21,328 nucleotides of DNA from a virus (IMGVR_UViG_3300041409_000823:1-21328), one strand, 5' to 3'. Numbered from the stretch's first letter, positions 12,922 through 19,160 are shown. Numbers and translations are program-made. Notes: generated by a model not told the origin, from the letters alone.

Positions 12922-13187
12922 ACCGAAGGAACCACCCGATGACCGAGCGCGACACTCACGGCAACATCCTCTCCACCGCCGCCATCAACGCCCGCGACCA
13001 CGCGCGCGCCGCGCGCGCCAACACCCTCACCGCCTACCGGATCGCCCGCGAGGCCCGCGACGCGGCCCTTGCCACCGGCGCCACTGAGGCGGCCGCGGAG
13101 GCCGCCGGAAAGGCCGCCGCCGAAAGGTGGTGGAACGAGTGACCACCTCCGCCTGCCCAAACGTCAGACCCCAACCGAAGGAACCAC
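12922..13187 (+). repeat. 266-bp direct repeat, copy 2 (gene cassette)
   Basis: Second copy of 10720-10985, offset by 2202 bases, with three substitutions. It ends in CCGAAGGAACCAC (13175-13187) just before a different downstream gene, so the boundary motif marks the exact edge of homology on both sides. Confidence 0.97.
12939..13142 (+). CDS. Duplicated Ala-rich 67-aa protein, copy 2
   Basis: Identical in amino acid sequence to the 10737 product, with the same MTERDTHGN start, long Ala-rich helix and AERWWNE end. Two synonymous changes separate the coding sequences. The start follows CCGAAGGAACCACCCG. Downstream is the 13192 gene rather than the DUF3489-like gene, so the same cassette sits in two different contexts. 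A small regulatory or structural protein is possible; no motif allows a firmer statement. Confidence 0.8.
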   Translation: MTERDTHGNILSTAAINARDHARAARANTLTAYRIAREARDAALATGATEAAAEAAGKAAAERWWNE

Positions 13188-13191
13188 ACCC

Positions 13192-13428
13192 ATGAGCAAG
13201 CCCAAAGGCACCGTCCACCGCGCCACCCTAACCAAACTCCGTGCCCTCTACCGCGAGACATGGTCCCGCGAATGGCCGTTTCGCGACGACTATCTGGTCG
13301 AACTGTGGGACGAGACGCGGGTCATCTAGATCAACGACAAGGGGAGCCCCCGCGTCCCGCCCGATGAGATGCGCAAGCATTGCACCGAGTTGATGCGGGA
13401 ATGCGACGAGTTCACCGCCGCCGCCTGA
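13192..13428 (+). pseudogene. Small phage gene interrupted by in-frame TAG (13327-13329)
   Basis: The ATG at 13192 follows CCGAAGGAACCACACCC. The first 45 codons read MSKPKGTVHRATLTKLRALY, RETWSREWPFRDDYLVELWD and ETRVI, then TAG. The same frame continues for 32 sense codons, INDKGSPRVPPDEMRKHCTE and LMRECDEFTAAA, to TGA at 13426. Both halves are charged and helical and read as one protein of 78 residues. One base change (for example CAG to TAG) explains the break. It may be a decayed gene, a sequence error or a readthrough site. No domain was recognised. Confidence 0.6.
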
Positions 13429-13449
13429 ACCCCGCACGAGGACGAGCCA

Positions 13450-13593
13450 ATGACCGACGCGCAACTCGACGGGATCATCTGGCTCGCCCTCGTCAACGCC
13501 GAGGACCGCCGGGCCCGCGCCCCAGAGCGCAACCACGCCAGACTCTGGATCCGCCGAGCCCTCTGGACCCTGCGCGGCCGCCGAGCCGCCTAA
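13450..13593 (+). CDS. Small basic protein, 47 aa
   Basis: ATG 13450 follows GAGGACGAGCCA and the frame ends at TAA 13591-13593. The sequence is MTDAQLDGIIWLALVNAEDR, RARAPERNHARLWIRRALWT and LRGRRAA: a short amphipathic helix with Trp residues and a basic end. It is too small for family assignment. Its spacing to the neighbours (21 and 16 bases) and the ribosome-binding site support expression. Confidence 0.6.
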   Translation: MTDAQLDGIIWLALVNAEDRRARAPERNHARLWIRRALWTLRGRRAA

Positions 13594-13609
13594 CCCCACG
13601 GAGACCGTC

Positions 13610-13876
13610 ATGACCGAGCGAAAAGACTTTCCGACCATCTATCACGGCGTTCCGCAAGACGATCAGGACACGCGTCTCATCGACGCTGCCCTACAGGTTA
13701 TGTCCGAAACGCTGAACTCACTGCCGCCAAATCTCGGATTGCGCATGATCTGCAGTTTCGTCCTGACTGCCTGCTGCTCCCAGAACGACCCAACCGCAGT
13801 GTTACGCGCCATTAACCGTAACGTCGTGCCCGCGATCGAGGCCGCCATCGCCGAACCGAAGGCACCAATGCAATGA
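13610..13876 (+). CDS. Small hypothetical protein, 88 aa
   Basis: The protein starts MTERKDFPTIYHGVPQDDQD and continues LNSLPPNLGLRMICSFVLTA and RAINRNVVPAIEAAIAEPKA. CGGAGA lies 5-6 bases upstream of ATG 13610. The region has visibly lower GC than its neighbours. The MTER start is shared with four other genes in this region although the rest of the proteins are unrelated. Its last codons (EPKAP) contain CCGAAGGCACCA, a diverged start-associated motif for the gene at 13873, and its stop overlaps that start (ATGA). Function unknown. Confidence 0.7.
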   Translation: MTERKDFPTIYHGVPQDDQDTRLIDAALQVMSETLNSLPPNLGLRMICSFVLTACCSQNDPTAVLRAINRNVVPAIEAAIAEPKAPMQ

Positions 13877-13953
13877 CCGAGCGCAACCCGATCCCCTACT
13901 GCCTCGCCCACCTGACGCAACTCGGCGCGGCGGTAAGAGGGAGGCGAGCGTGA
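13873..13953 (+). pseudogene. Truncated duplicate of the 14147 gene
   Basis: This 26-residue frame, MTERNPIPYCLAHLTQLGAA then VRGRRA, matches the first 21 residues of the 14147 product (MTERSPIPACLSHLTQRDAA V). It then ends at TGA 13951-13953, overlapping the GTG of the next gene. It appears to be the left remnant of a duplication into which the 13950-14150 gene was inserted. It may still serve as a leader peptide coupling translation to 13950. Confidence 0.65.
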
Positions 13954-14150
13954 GTTACGATTACAACAAGCGCACCTACAATGTTTCTCCAATGCCAGGA
14001 CAAGAGATAACCATCGACGGGAAACGCGCGATCATTGTTCGCCCGAATGGTGACCCACATTATTTGCGCGTTCGTATGGAGGGCCAGCGGTACACGTCGA
14101 ATGCTCATCCCACATGGGAAGTCGATTACACTCCGGAGACTAAACCATGA
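13950..14150 (+). CDS. Small beta-rich protein, 66 aa, low GC
   Basis: The GTG at 13950 overlaps the preceding stop (GTGA) and has GGGAGG 6 bases upstream. The protein reads MSYDYNKRTYNVSPMPGQEI, TIDGKRAIIVRPNGDPHYLR and VRMEGQRYTSNAHPTWEVDY, with alternating hydrophobic residues that suggest a small beta barrel or SH3-like fold. Its codons are AT-richer than the surrounding genes, so it may be a recent arrival. It lies exactly between a truncated and a full copy of the MTER-PIP gene. No family was recognised. Confidence 0.7.
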   Translation: MSYDYNKRTYNVSPMPGQEITIDGKRAIIVRPNGDPHYLRVRMEGQRYTSNAHPTWEVDYTPETKP

Positions 14151-14569
14151 CCGAACGCTCACCAATTCCCGCGTGCCTTTCGCATCTGACCCAACGCGAC
14201 GCTGCGGTAATAGCGCGGGCGCTGGAGGAAGCGGACGTGCATCACCCACGCGAACCGACCGAAGCCATGATAGATGCGATTCATTCAGTGCATCGGCCAG
14301 GATTTGCTGTCACCTGGTATAAAGTTTGGACAACCATGTATGATGCTTGGGATCGTGAGCGTCGCGCCCTGATCCCCACGCCACCCGCCCCCGCGCCCGA
14401 CGATGCACCAAGCCACCCGCCGCCGACGACCGCGATCCGCGCCATCATCGAGCGCGCCGCCCAACGCATCGTGGCCGGATCCAGCCACGCTTTCATCATG
14501 GTCCGAGCAGCCGAAGCCGAAGCCGCCGAGCAGGAGATCGCCGCGATCGAGCGCGAAAGCCAGCGGTGA
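14147..14569 (+). CDS. REPT-motif phage protein (paralogue 3)
   Basis: The 140-residue protein starts MTERSPIPACLSHLTQRDAA, then has VHHPREPTEAMIDAIHSVHR, WYKVWTTMYDAWDRERRALI, a Pro-rich linker and a C-terminal helical part (AIRAIIERAAQRIVAGSS). The REPTEAM centre is shared with the 6341 and 6640 products. The C-terminal 60 residues have no match there, so it may be a fusion. ATG 14147 overlaps the preceding stop (ATGA). Function unknown. Confidence 0.75.
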   Translation: MTERSPIPACLSHLTQRDAAVIARALEEADVHHPREPTEAMIDAIHSVHRPGFAVTWYKVWTTMYDAWDRERRALIPTPPAPAPDDAPSHPPPTTAIRAIIERAAQRIVAGSSHAFIMVRAAEAEAAEQEIAAIERESQR

Positions 14570-14778
14570 GCCCCTACAACCTCCAGGCCGCGCTGGACGA
14601 AATCGGCATGAACCAGACAGACCTCGTCCGGTTCATGCGGAAACACGGCGACGATCGCCCGCACGAGACGATCCGCCGGACTGTGGGGAACTGGTGCCGC
14701 GGCGCGACGCGCGTGCCGGGGGAGATGCGGGTACTTGTTCGGATCCTTCAGGAGAGACAAGGAGCCGCTCATCAGTGA
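14566..14778 (+). CDS. Small helix-turn-helix protein
   Basis: The GTG at 14566 overlaps the previous stop (GTGA). The 70-residue protein reads MSPYNLQAALDEIGMNQTDL, VRFMRKHGDDRPHETIRRTV and NWCRGATRVPGEMRVLVRIL. This is the five-helix XRE-type pattern: a helix, then MNQTDLVRFM as the first HTH helix, then the recognition helix near HETIRRTVGNW and a VPGEM.VLVRIL end. It probably binds DNA as a repressor or regulator of phage genes. The final 146 bases lie antisense to the C-terminal end of the DNA methyltransferase gene. Confidence 0.75.
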   Translation: MSPYNLQAALDEIGMNQTDLVRFMRKHGDDRPHETIRRTVGNWCRGATRVPGEMRVLVRILQERQGAAHQ

Positions 14779-15616
14779 CCTGATCAAAGGTCAGACCCGA
14801 GCCCTCTAACACGGCATGCGCGCCAACGAATGCCTGCCAACGCCGCACCGCGACATCCACATAAGCCGGCGACAACTCGATCGCCAGCGCCACACGACCG
14901 GTCATCTCGGCCGCTATGATCGTCGTCCCTGATCCTGAAAACGGTTCATAGACAGCCTCGCCCGGTCGCGAATTGTTCTCCATCGGACGCCGCATGCATT
15001 CGACAGGCTTCTGCGTCGAATGCCCGGTTTCCGACCGGATATGTTCGATCATCCAAACGGTCGACTGAGTCCGCGAGCCCGTCCAGTGCCCGGTCGCCCC
15101 GGCACGGACCGCATACTCCGCGACCTCGTGCTCAGAAGCCCAATGCTCGTCTTCCGTTCCATCGCGGACCACCTGCAGGCACGGCTCGTGCTGCCAATGG
15201 TAATCCCCGCGCGAGATGACCGGCCGGGTTTTGACCCAGATGATCTGCGCGCGGACCTTGAAGCCGCAGCCGGCGAGCGACTGCTCGACGGTCGAGCCGT
15301 GCAACCCACCGTGCCAGACATAGGCGACCGAGCCCGGAAACAGCGCCCAGGCATCGGTCCAGTCGGCCCGCTCGTCGTTCTGGACTTTACCGGAGGCCTG
15401 CCCCGGACCGTTCAACCCGGCCTCGACACGCCACGAGGCGTCATAGCTGACGCCGTAGGGAGGGTCGGTGACCATGAGATAGGGCGCGTGGCCGCCCAGA
15501 GCGGCCTCCACGGCGCCGGCGTCGGTGGAGTCCCCGCAGACCAGCCGGTGACCGATCGGAACCGCCCGGAAGGCCGTGCCGCACGTCTGGCACTGGCAAT
15601 CTACTTCAGCCGGCAT
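14633..15616 (-). CDS. DNA methyltransferase (beta-class, N4/N6 type)
   Basis: The enzyme would transfer a methyl group from S-adenosylmethionine to an exocyclic amino group of adenine or cytosine. The protein has an N-terminal zinc-like CQCQTCGTAF and GHRLVCGDS, catalytic motif IV DPPYGVSY (residues 51-58 from ATG 15616), and SAM-binding motif I YEPFSGSGT (about 223-231), so motif IV precedes motif I as in the beta class. QKPVECMRRP lies between. The final 45 or so residues (Arg/Ser/Pro-rich) are antisense to the HTH gene at 14566 and may be a frame extension without function. It is the last gene of the leftward operon from 18241. Target site unknown. Confidence 0.9.
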   Translation of the reverse strand: MPAEVDCQCQTCGTAFRAVPIGHRLVCGDSTDAGAVEAALGGHAPYLMVTDPPYGVSYDASWRVEAGLNGPGQASGKVQNDERADWTDAWALFPGSVAYVWHGGLHGSTVEQSLAGCGFKVRAQIIWVKTRPVISRGDYHWQHEPCLQVVRDGTEDEHWASEHEVAEYAVRAGATGHWTGSRTQSTVWMIEHIRSETGHSTQKPVECMRRPMENNSRPGEAVYEPFSGSGTTIIAAEMTGRVALAIELSPAYVDVAVRRWQAFVGAHAVLEGSGLTFDQVTDERLLVSPEGSEQVPASPPARASRRGTSSPQSGGSSRAGDRRRVSA

Positions 15617-15866
15617 CATCGAGCGCGAAATGCATGGCGTAATCATCGATCATGATCAGGATTCCGTCCCGCACCTCTGCCGCCAGACCAGGCGGAGCAT
15701 TCGTGATGCTCTGCGCGAGGATTTGCGCGCATGCCAGGATCACCGACGCCCGGCCAACCCCTCCTGGGAGACCGTTGACCGCATCAACCACCCGAGACGC
15801 CTGCTCGTCGTTCGCACCCGCCAGAATAGCGTTCGCCCAGCGCCGCGCGGCGGTGACGTCGCTCAT
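15606..15866 (-). CDS. Small hypothetical protein, 86 aa
   Basis: ATG 15866 overlaps the stop of the upstream gene (ATGA), which fixes the start; a longer frame back to 15926 reads Arg-rich and overlaps that gene. The protein reads MSDVTAARRWANAILAGAND, EQASRVVDAVNGLPGGVGRA and SVILACAQILAQSITNAPPG, a helical protein with a Gly/Pro turn, ending DYAMHFALDDAG. It overlaps the methyltransferase start by 11 bases. No known family was recognised; position suggests a role tied to the methyltransferase operon. Confidence 0.65.
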   Translation of the reverse strand: MSDVTAARRWANAILAGANDEQASRVVDAVNGLPGGVGRASVILACAQILAQSITNAPPGLAAEVRDGILIMIDDYAMHFALDDAG

Positions 15867-16027
15867 ACGACCCGCCGATGGTTGCGACTGGCGTGCCAGC
15901 CGGACACCTCGCCGCACTTCACGCACTCAGCCCCAACCCAAAGCTCCGGACCACGCCACTCCGTGACCACGGTGATCGGCTGCCAGCTAAGCCAGTGCCG
16001 AACGCGATGGAAGAACCGAGAGATCAC
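15863..16027 (-). CDS. Small Cys-pair protein, 54 aa
   Basis: The GTG at 16027 overlaps the upstream stop (GTGA) and its own stop overlaps the next ATG (ATGA). The protein reads MISRFFHRVRHWLSWQPITV, VTEWRGPELWVGAECVKCGE and VSGWHASRNHRRVV: an amphipathic basic and Trp-rich start, then a beta segment and a single C-x2-C knuckle. Proteins of this plan occur widely in phages. Binding zinc would need a second ligand pair, perhaps the following His residues. Function unknown. Confidence 0.7.
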   Translation of the reverse strand: MISRFFHRVRHWLSWQPITVVTEWRGPELWVGAECVKCGEVSGWHASRNHRRVV

Positions 16028-16230
16028 CCGCCTCCGTCCTCACCGTCCGCGCCATCGACGCCGACAACCAGCGTATAGCCGCTGGGGGAATCGGTCCTGC
16101 TCTCGAACGTGATCCGGAGCGTGGGCCAGCCCCAACCCTCGACCATCGCCTCACGCGCCGCCCCGTCGAACAGGTGGTCGACCATTTCATGCATGCGGAC
16201 GCGCATTCGAATCAGCTGCTCGGGTCTCAC
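16024..16230 (-). CDS. Small hypothetical protein, 68 aa
   Basis: The GTG at 16230 has GGAGGAG about 9 bases upstream and lies inside the methyltransferase gene, overlapping it by 44 bases. The protein reads MRPEQLIRMRVRMHEMVDHL, FDGAAREAMVEGWGWPTLRI and TFESRTDSPSGYTLVVGVDG, with two helices, a beta hairpin and an acidic Gly tail. No known domain was recognised. Its coupling to the upstream methyltransferase and downstream 54-residue gene makes it part of the same operon. Confidence 0.65.
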   Translation of the reverse strand: MRPEQLIRMRVRMHEMVDHLFDGAAREAMVEGWGWPTLRITFESRTDSPSGYTLVVGVDGADGEDGGG

Positions 16231-17230
16231 GCGCCAACTCCTCCGCCCGGACCTCGTCGAGGACCGCGCCGTCCGACTCCCGAACGGCGACCTCGCCGGT
16301 GAAAGCCTGCCACCGACGAACCGCCAGGTCCACGTAAGCCGGAGCCAACTCCATCGCGAGACACACCCGACCGTTGATGGTCGCCGAGATCAGCTGCGTG
16401 CCCGAGCCGGAGAACGGCTCGTAAACGACGTCGCCGGCGTCTGAGAACGCCGTCATCATCTCCGAGACCAGAGCCACCGGAAACACCGCCGGATGCCCGC
16501 GTTCGATCCCGCGCGCCTTGTGCCGCATGATCCGCACGACGCTCTCCGGCCAGTGCGCAGTGTCCTCGTCGGACAGACCGAGCAGCGCCTCCAGGAACTC
16601 GTCGAGCCGCCGCAGCACACGAACGACGGAGTCCGGGATCCGCCGATCCTGCGTGACGCGGCCAGCATGCGCCCATGATCCAACCTTCCCCGCCTTGTCG
16701 CGGAGCGAGGTCGAACTGCCGTCCTTCCGGAGATGAGTCTCCTGCCCGCCATACTTCGTCTTGACCGTCTTCCGAGCCGCCTCGGCCGTCCGGTTGAAAT
16801 GGAAGATGAACTCGTGCGACGGAGCCAGCCGGCCGTTCCAATTGCCCGGCAGACCCGGACCCTGGTCCCACACGTACCAGCCGAACCGACGCCAACCCTG
16901 CGCCCGCATCCAGGCAATCCAGCCGTCCCAGTACGGATGCCACTCGTTGTCGCGATGCACGAGCCCGAGGTTCACCAGCACCTGCGCGTCCGCCGCGACC
17001 GGCAGCGCGCCGAACACGCCCTGCATCAACCGGTCCCAATCCTCTATGCCTCCCGATTTGTAATCGCGCTGCTGGGCGTAGGGAGGCGAGGTGAAGCACA
17101 GCGCGGGCGCCAGGCCAGCCGCCAGGACCGCCACGTCGGCCGCGCTGGTGCTATCGCCGCACATGAGCCGGTGCCCGCCCTCCGGCACGCCGTCGAACTC
17201 CTCGCCGCAGCCGGAGCAGAGGCAGATCAA
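16187..17230 (-). CDS. DNA methyltransferase (SPPY motif, beta-class)
   Basis: A second methyltransferase with N-terminal CLCSGCGEEF and GGHRLMCGDST, motif IV TSPPYAQQRDY (about residues 47-57 from the TTG at 17230) and motif I YEPFSGSGT (about 270-278). TSPPY is more frequent in N4-cytosine enzymes, DPPY in N6-adenine, so this enzyme and the one at 14633 may methylate different bases. The TTG start with GGAGG 9 bases upstream is preferred because the upstream extension to 17281 is an Arg-rich shadow of the neighbouring gene. The central part (about 130-260) is the likely target-recognition region, with DGSSTSLRDKAGK. No restriction partner is visible. Confidence 0.88.
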   Translation of the reverse strand: MICLCSGCGEEFDGVPEGGHRLMCGDSTSAADVAVLAAGLAPALCFTSPPYAQQRDYKSGGIEDWDRLMQGVFGALPVAADAQVLVNLGLVHRDNEWHPYWDGWIAWMRAQGWRRFGWYVWDQGPGLPGNWNGRLAPSHEFIFHFNRTAEAARKTVKTKYGGQETHLRKDGSSTSLRDKAGKVGSWAHAGRVTQDRRIPDSVVRVLRRLDEFLEALLGLSDEDTAHWPESVVRIMRHKARGIERGHPAVFPVALVSEMMTAFSDAGDVVYEPFSGSGTQLISATINGRVCLAMELAPAYVDLAVRRWQAFTGEVAVRESDGAVLDEVRAEELARETRAADSNARPHA

Positions 17231-17234
17231 CGAC

Positions 17235-17567
17235 TCACGCCTCCGCCTTCCGCACCGCCGACGCGCGGTCCAGCCGCTCAACCTCCGCCACGATCAACGC
17301 CGCGGCCCTCATCAGATCCTCTAGGCAGACATGCGAGAGCGACCGTCTCTCCGGCCTGTCGCGTCCATACCTCAGACGTTGCAGCCGGGACGCGCCTCCC
17401 GGCGAGCCTACTCGGCGACTGTCGATAGCGCCCGACCATCCGGCTAAGCGAGCCCGTGAGAGCCATCCATAGCCGCCGGACTGTCCCCGTCGGGACGGTC
17501 GCCTTTCGCATGGCATTCGATTTCGTGCGCGAACTCCACTGACGAGGACCTCGTCAAGCACGGTCAT
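17235..17567 (-). CDS. Small protein, possibly frameshifted
   Basis: The ATG at 17567 overlaps the ParB-like stop (ATGA), and AAGGAG precedes it. The start MTVLDEVL and the end LEDLMRAAALIVAEVERLDR resemble the ends of a phage protein family that finishes LVKAAALI.AEIERLDR. The middle 70 residues in this frame are Arg/Gly-rich and unnatural, while the second frame reads TVRRLWMALTGSLSRMVGRY and the third VEFAHEIECHAKGDRPDGDS. The gene may therefore carry compensating frameshifts, or the middle is simply divergent. Confidence applies to a gene being here, not to the frame throughout. Confidence 0.5.
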   Translation of the reverse strand: MTVLDEVLVSGVRARNRMPCERRPSRRGQSGGYGWLSRARLAGWSGAIDSRRVGSPGGASRLQRLRYGRDRPERRSLSHVCLEDLMRAAALIVAEVERLDRASAVRKAEA

Positions 17568-18241
17568 GGTTGCTCCTTCCGCACCGCCTGAACCGTCTGA
17601 CAGCGAGGACACCGCACCCGAGCCCCTAACAGCCACACGTCGCCCACCCGAGACACCACAGCCTCCTCCACCGGAGGCACCGCGTCCGGATCCGTGAGAC
17701 CCTGTGTGCCCGCACCCAACAGCCCCTGCAACTCCAGCCCGAAGAACCCGGTGAGCGACAGATCAACGCCCAACTCCTGCAGATCCGACAACTCGCCGAC
17801 CAGCATGTCCTGGTCCCATCCGGCATCGAGCGCCGACTGATTGTCGGCCAGGATGTACGCCCGCCGCTGCAGCTCCGACAGATGCCGGAGATCCACCACC
17901 GGCACGACCTCCAGCCCCAGCTTCTTCGCCGCCGCCAACCGCCGATGCCCGGCCAGGATATCCACCCCGGCCACCAGGATCGGATTTGTCCAACCGTATT
18001 CCTGGATCAGTTTGACCAGCCGATCGACCGACTCCGGCGTGTGCGTCCGAGCGTTCCGCTCATACCCAACCAGACGATCAACCCGCTCCTCGCGCCGTTC
18101 GGGAAACCCCGAGCCAGAAGCCTTCCCGCGCGCGCGCGACGAAACGAAATTATTTCCGGCGCCCGCCGCCGCGCCGTCGTCGTCTGTTCTTTGCTTCTTG
18201 GCGGTCGTTGCTTCGCCGTTGGTCTTTGCCCGAGTAGACAT
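17564..18241 (-). CDS. ParB/Srx-like nuclease-domain protein
   Basis: The 225-residue protein has a basic, disordered N-terminus (1-50), then a ParB N-terminal domain: VDRLVGYERNARTHTPESVD, RLVKLIQEYGWTNPILVAGV, DILAGHRRLAAAKKLGLEVV and PVVDLRHLSELQRRAYILAD NQSALDAGW. AGHRR (97-101) is the nucleotide-binding ParB box II. In phages this domain is typically fused to a DNA methyltransferase through SR.GDVWLLG.HRLLCGDS. Here SRVGDVWLLGARVRCPRC (about 197-214) stops after a Cys pair, so only the first module is present. The last codons, KEQP, form AAGGAGCAACC for the next gene. ATG 18241 has GGAGCG upstream. Confidence 0.88.
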   Translation of the reverse strand: MSTRAKTNGEATTAKKQRTDDDGAAAGAGNNFVSSRARGKASGSGFPERREERVDRLVGYERNARTHTPESVDRLVKLIQEYGWTNPILVAGVDILAGHRRLAAAKKLGLEVVPVVDLRHLSELQRRAYILADNQSALDAGWDQDMLVGELSDLQELGVDLSLTGFFGLELQGLLGAGTQGLTDPDAVPPVEEAVVSRVGDVWLLGARVRCPRCQTVQAVRKEQP

Positions 18242-18258
18242 GATCGCTCCACTATGAA

Positions 18259-18282
18259 CGGCCGCAGATTATATTACGGCCG
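18259..18282 (-). promoter_or_regulatory. -10 element flanked by CGGCCG palindromes
   Basis: On the minus strand TATAAT (18273-18268) lies between two CGGCCG palindromes (18259-18264 and 18277-18282), 18-41 bases upstream of the ParB-like start. No -35 at the right distance is visible. It would drive the methyltransferase operon, and the palindromes could be operator half-sites. Confidence 0.4.
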
Positions 18283-18290
18283 AAACGACG

Positions 18291-19160
18291 CTATACTGTC
18301 AGATATCGAGCGGACGAGTCATCGGGACGCGCGTGCGAATAGCGCGAAGTGGTCTCCAAACTGGCGTGGCCGACCGTAGAACGCACGACATGCACCGGCG
18401 CACCGCGATCGAGCGCGTGCGAAACATGCGCATGACGAAGCCAGTGAGCCGAAGCGGACGGCACGCCAGCCCGACGCGCCGCCCGCTTCATGATCCGGTG
18501 CACCTGCGATGCCTGCAGGGGCCCGCCCTGCGCCGAGCGGAACACCGGAGCATCCTTCCCCGCTCGACCGCGCAGCACCGCGATCCGATTCCAGAGTTTG
18601 GCCGGCAGCAAGATGGCCCGGGTCTTGCCGCCCTTCCCCAGCACTGTGACCTGGCCGGCGGAGTCCCGCTTCGCCATATCGCGCCAGCGCAGCCGCGTGA
18701 CCTCCGAGATGCGGAGCCCGGCGCCGTAGATGAGCCGGAGCATCGGACCGTTGCGCGGATCCCGCTCAAGCTCCAGCAGCCTCTGCACCTGCCACTCGGT
18801 GAGTATCCGCTCCGCCAGGGTATCCCGCACGATAGGCAGGCGGATCGGGATCCCGACGTCAAACGGCAGGTAGCCCAGCCGGCACGCCAACGAGAACAGC
18901 GATTTGACCGCCGAGAGCCGCCGAGCCGCCGACGCCGGCGACAGGCCGCCGAGCGAGGCCGCGAACTCCTGCAGATCGCGAACCGTCACCTTCCGCAGCG
19001 ACACCGGCACCGCCGCCGAGAACGCCGCCCAGTCCGCGCCGTAGCCGCGGCGCGTCGCCGCCGAGCGAAAGGAATCCAGCCACAGCCGGACCATCCCCTC
19101 GTCGGACGACGCCTGCGCCGGGATCACCGCGCGACCGGGAGGAACGGTGCGGGACACCAC
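18291..19160 (-). CDS. int: Tyrosine recombinase, phage integrase
   Basis: A 289-residue integrase that would recombine phage and host attachment sites. The N-terminal SAM-like DNA-binding domain covers about residues 20-105 (LDSFRSAATRRGYGADWAAF to RRLSAVKSLFSLACRLGYLP). The catalytic domain has all expected residues: R150 in GAGLRISEVTRL, K176/K179 in GKGGKTR, H239 and R242 in HWLRHAHVSH, H265 in VGHASLE and nucleophile Y274 in TSRYSH. The size is close to XerC/D. GTG 19160 lacks a good ribosome-binding site. The downstream gap to the ParB-like gene is 49 bases; no attachment core could be identified. Confidence 0.95.
   Translation of the reverse strand: MVSRTVPPGRAVIPAQASSDEGMVRLWLDSFRSAATRRGYGADWAAFSAAVPVSLRKVTVRDLQEFAASLGGLSPASAARRLSAVKSLFSLACRLGYLPFDVGIPIRLPIVRDTLAERILTEWQVQRLLELERDPRNGPMLRLIYGAGLRISEVTRLRWRDMAKRDSAGQVTVLGKGGKTRAILLPAKLWNRIAVLRGRAGKDAPVFRSAQGGPLQASQVHRIMKRAARRAGVPSASAHWLRHAHVSHALDRGAPVHVVRSTVGHASLETTSRYSHARPDDSSARYLTV

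Noticed and set aside
10720-13187. Composite transposon
   Set aside because: The flanking repeats are direct gene copies without transposase, terminal inverted repeats or target-site duplications.
16227-17099. 290-codon open frame on the minus strand
   Set aside because: Same-strand shifted frame of the second methyltransferase; the protein is Gly/Arg-rich while the other frame has TSPPY and FSGSGT.
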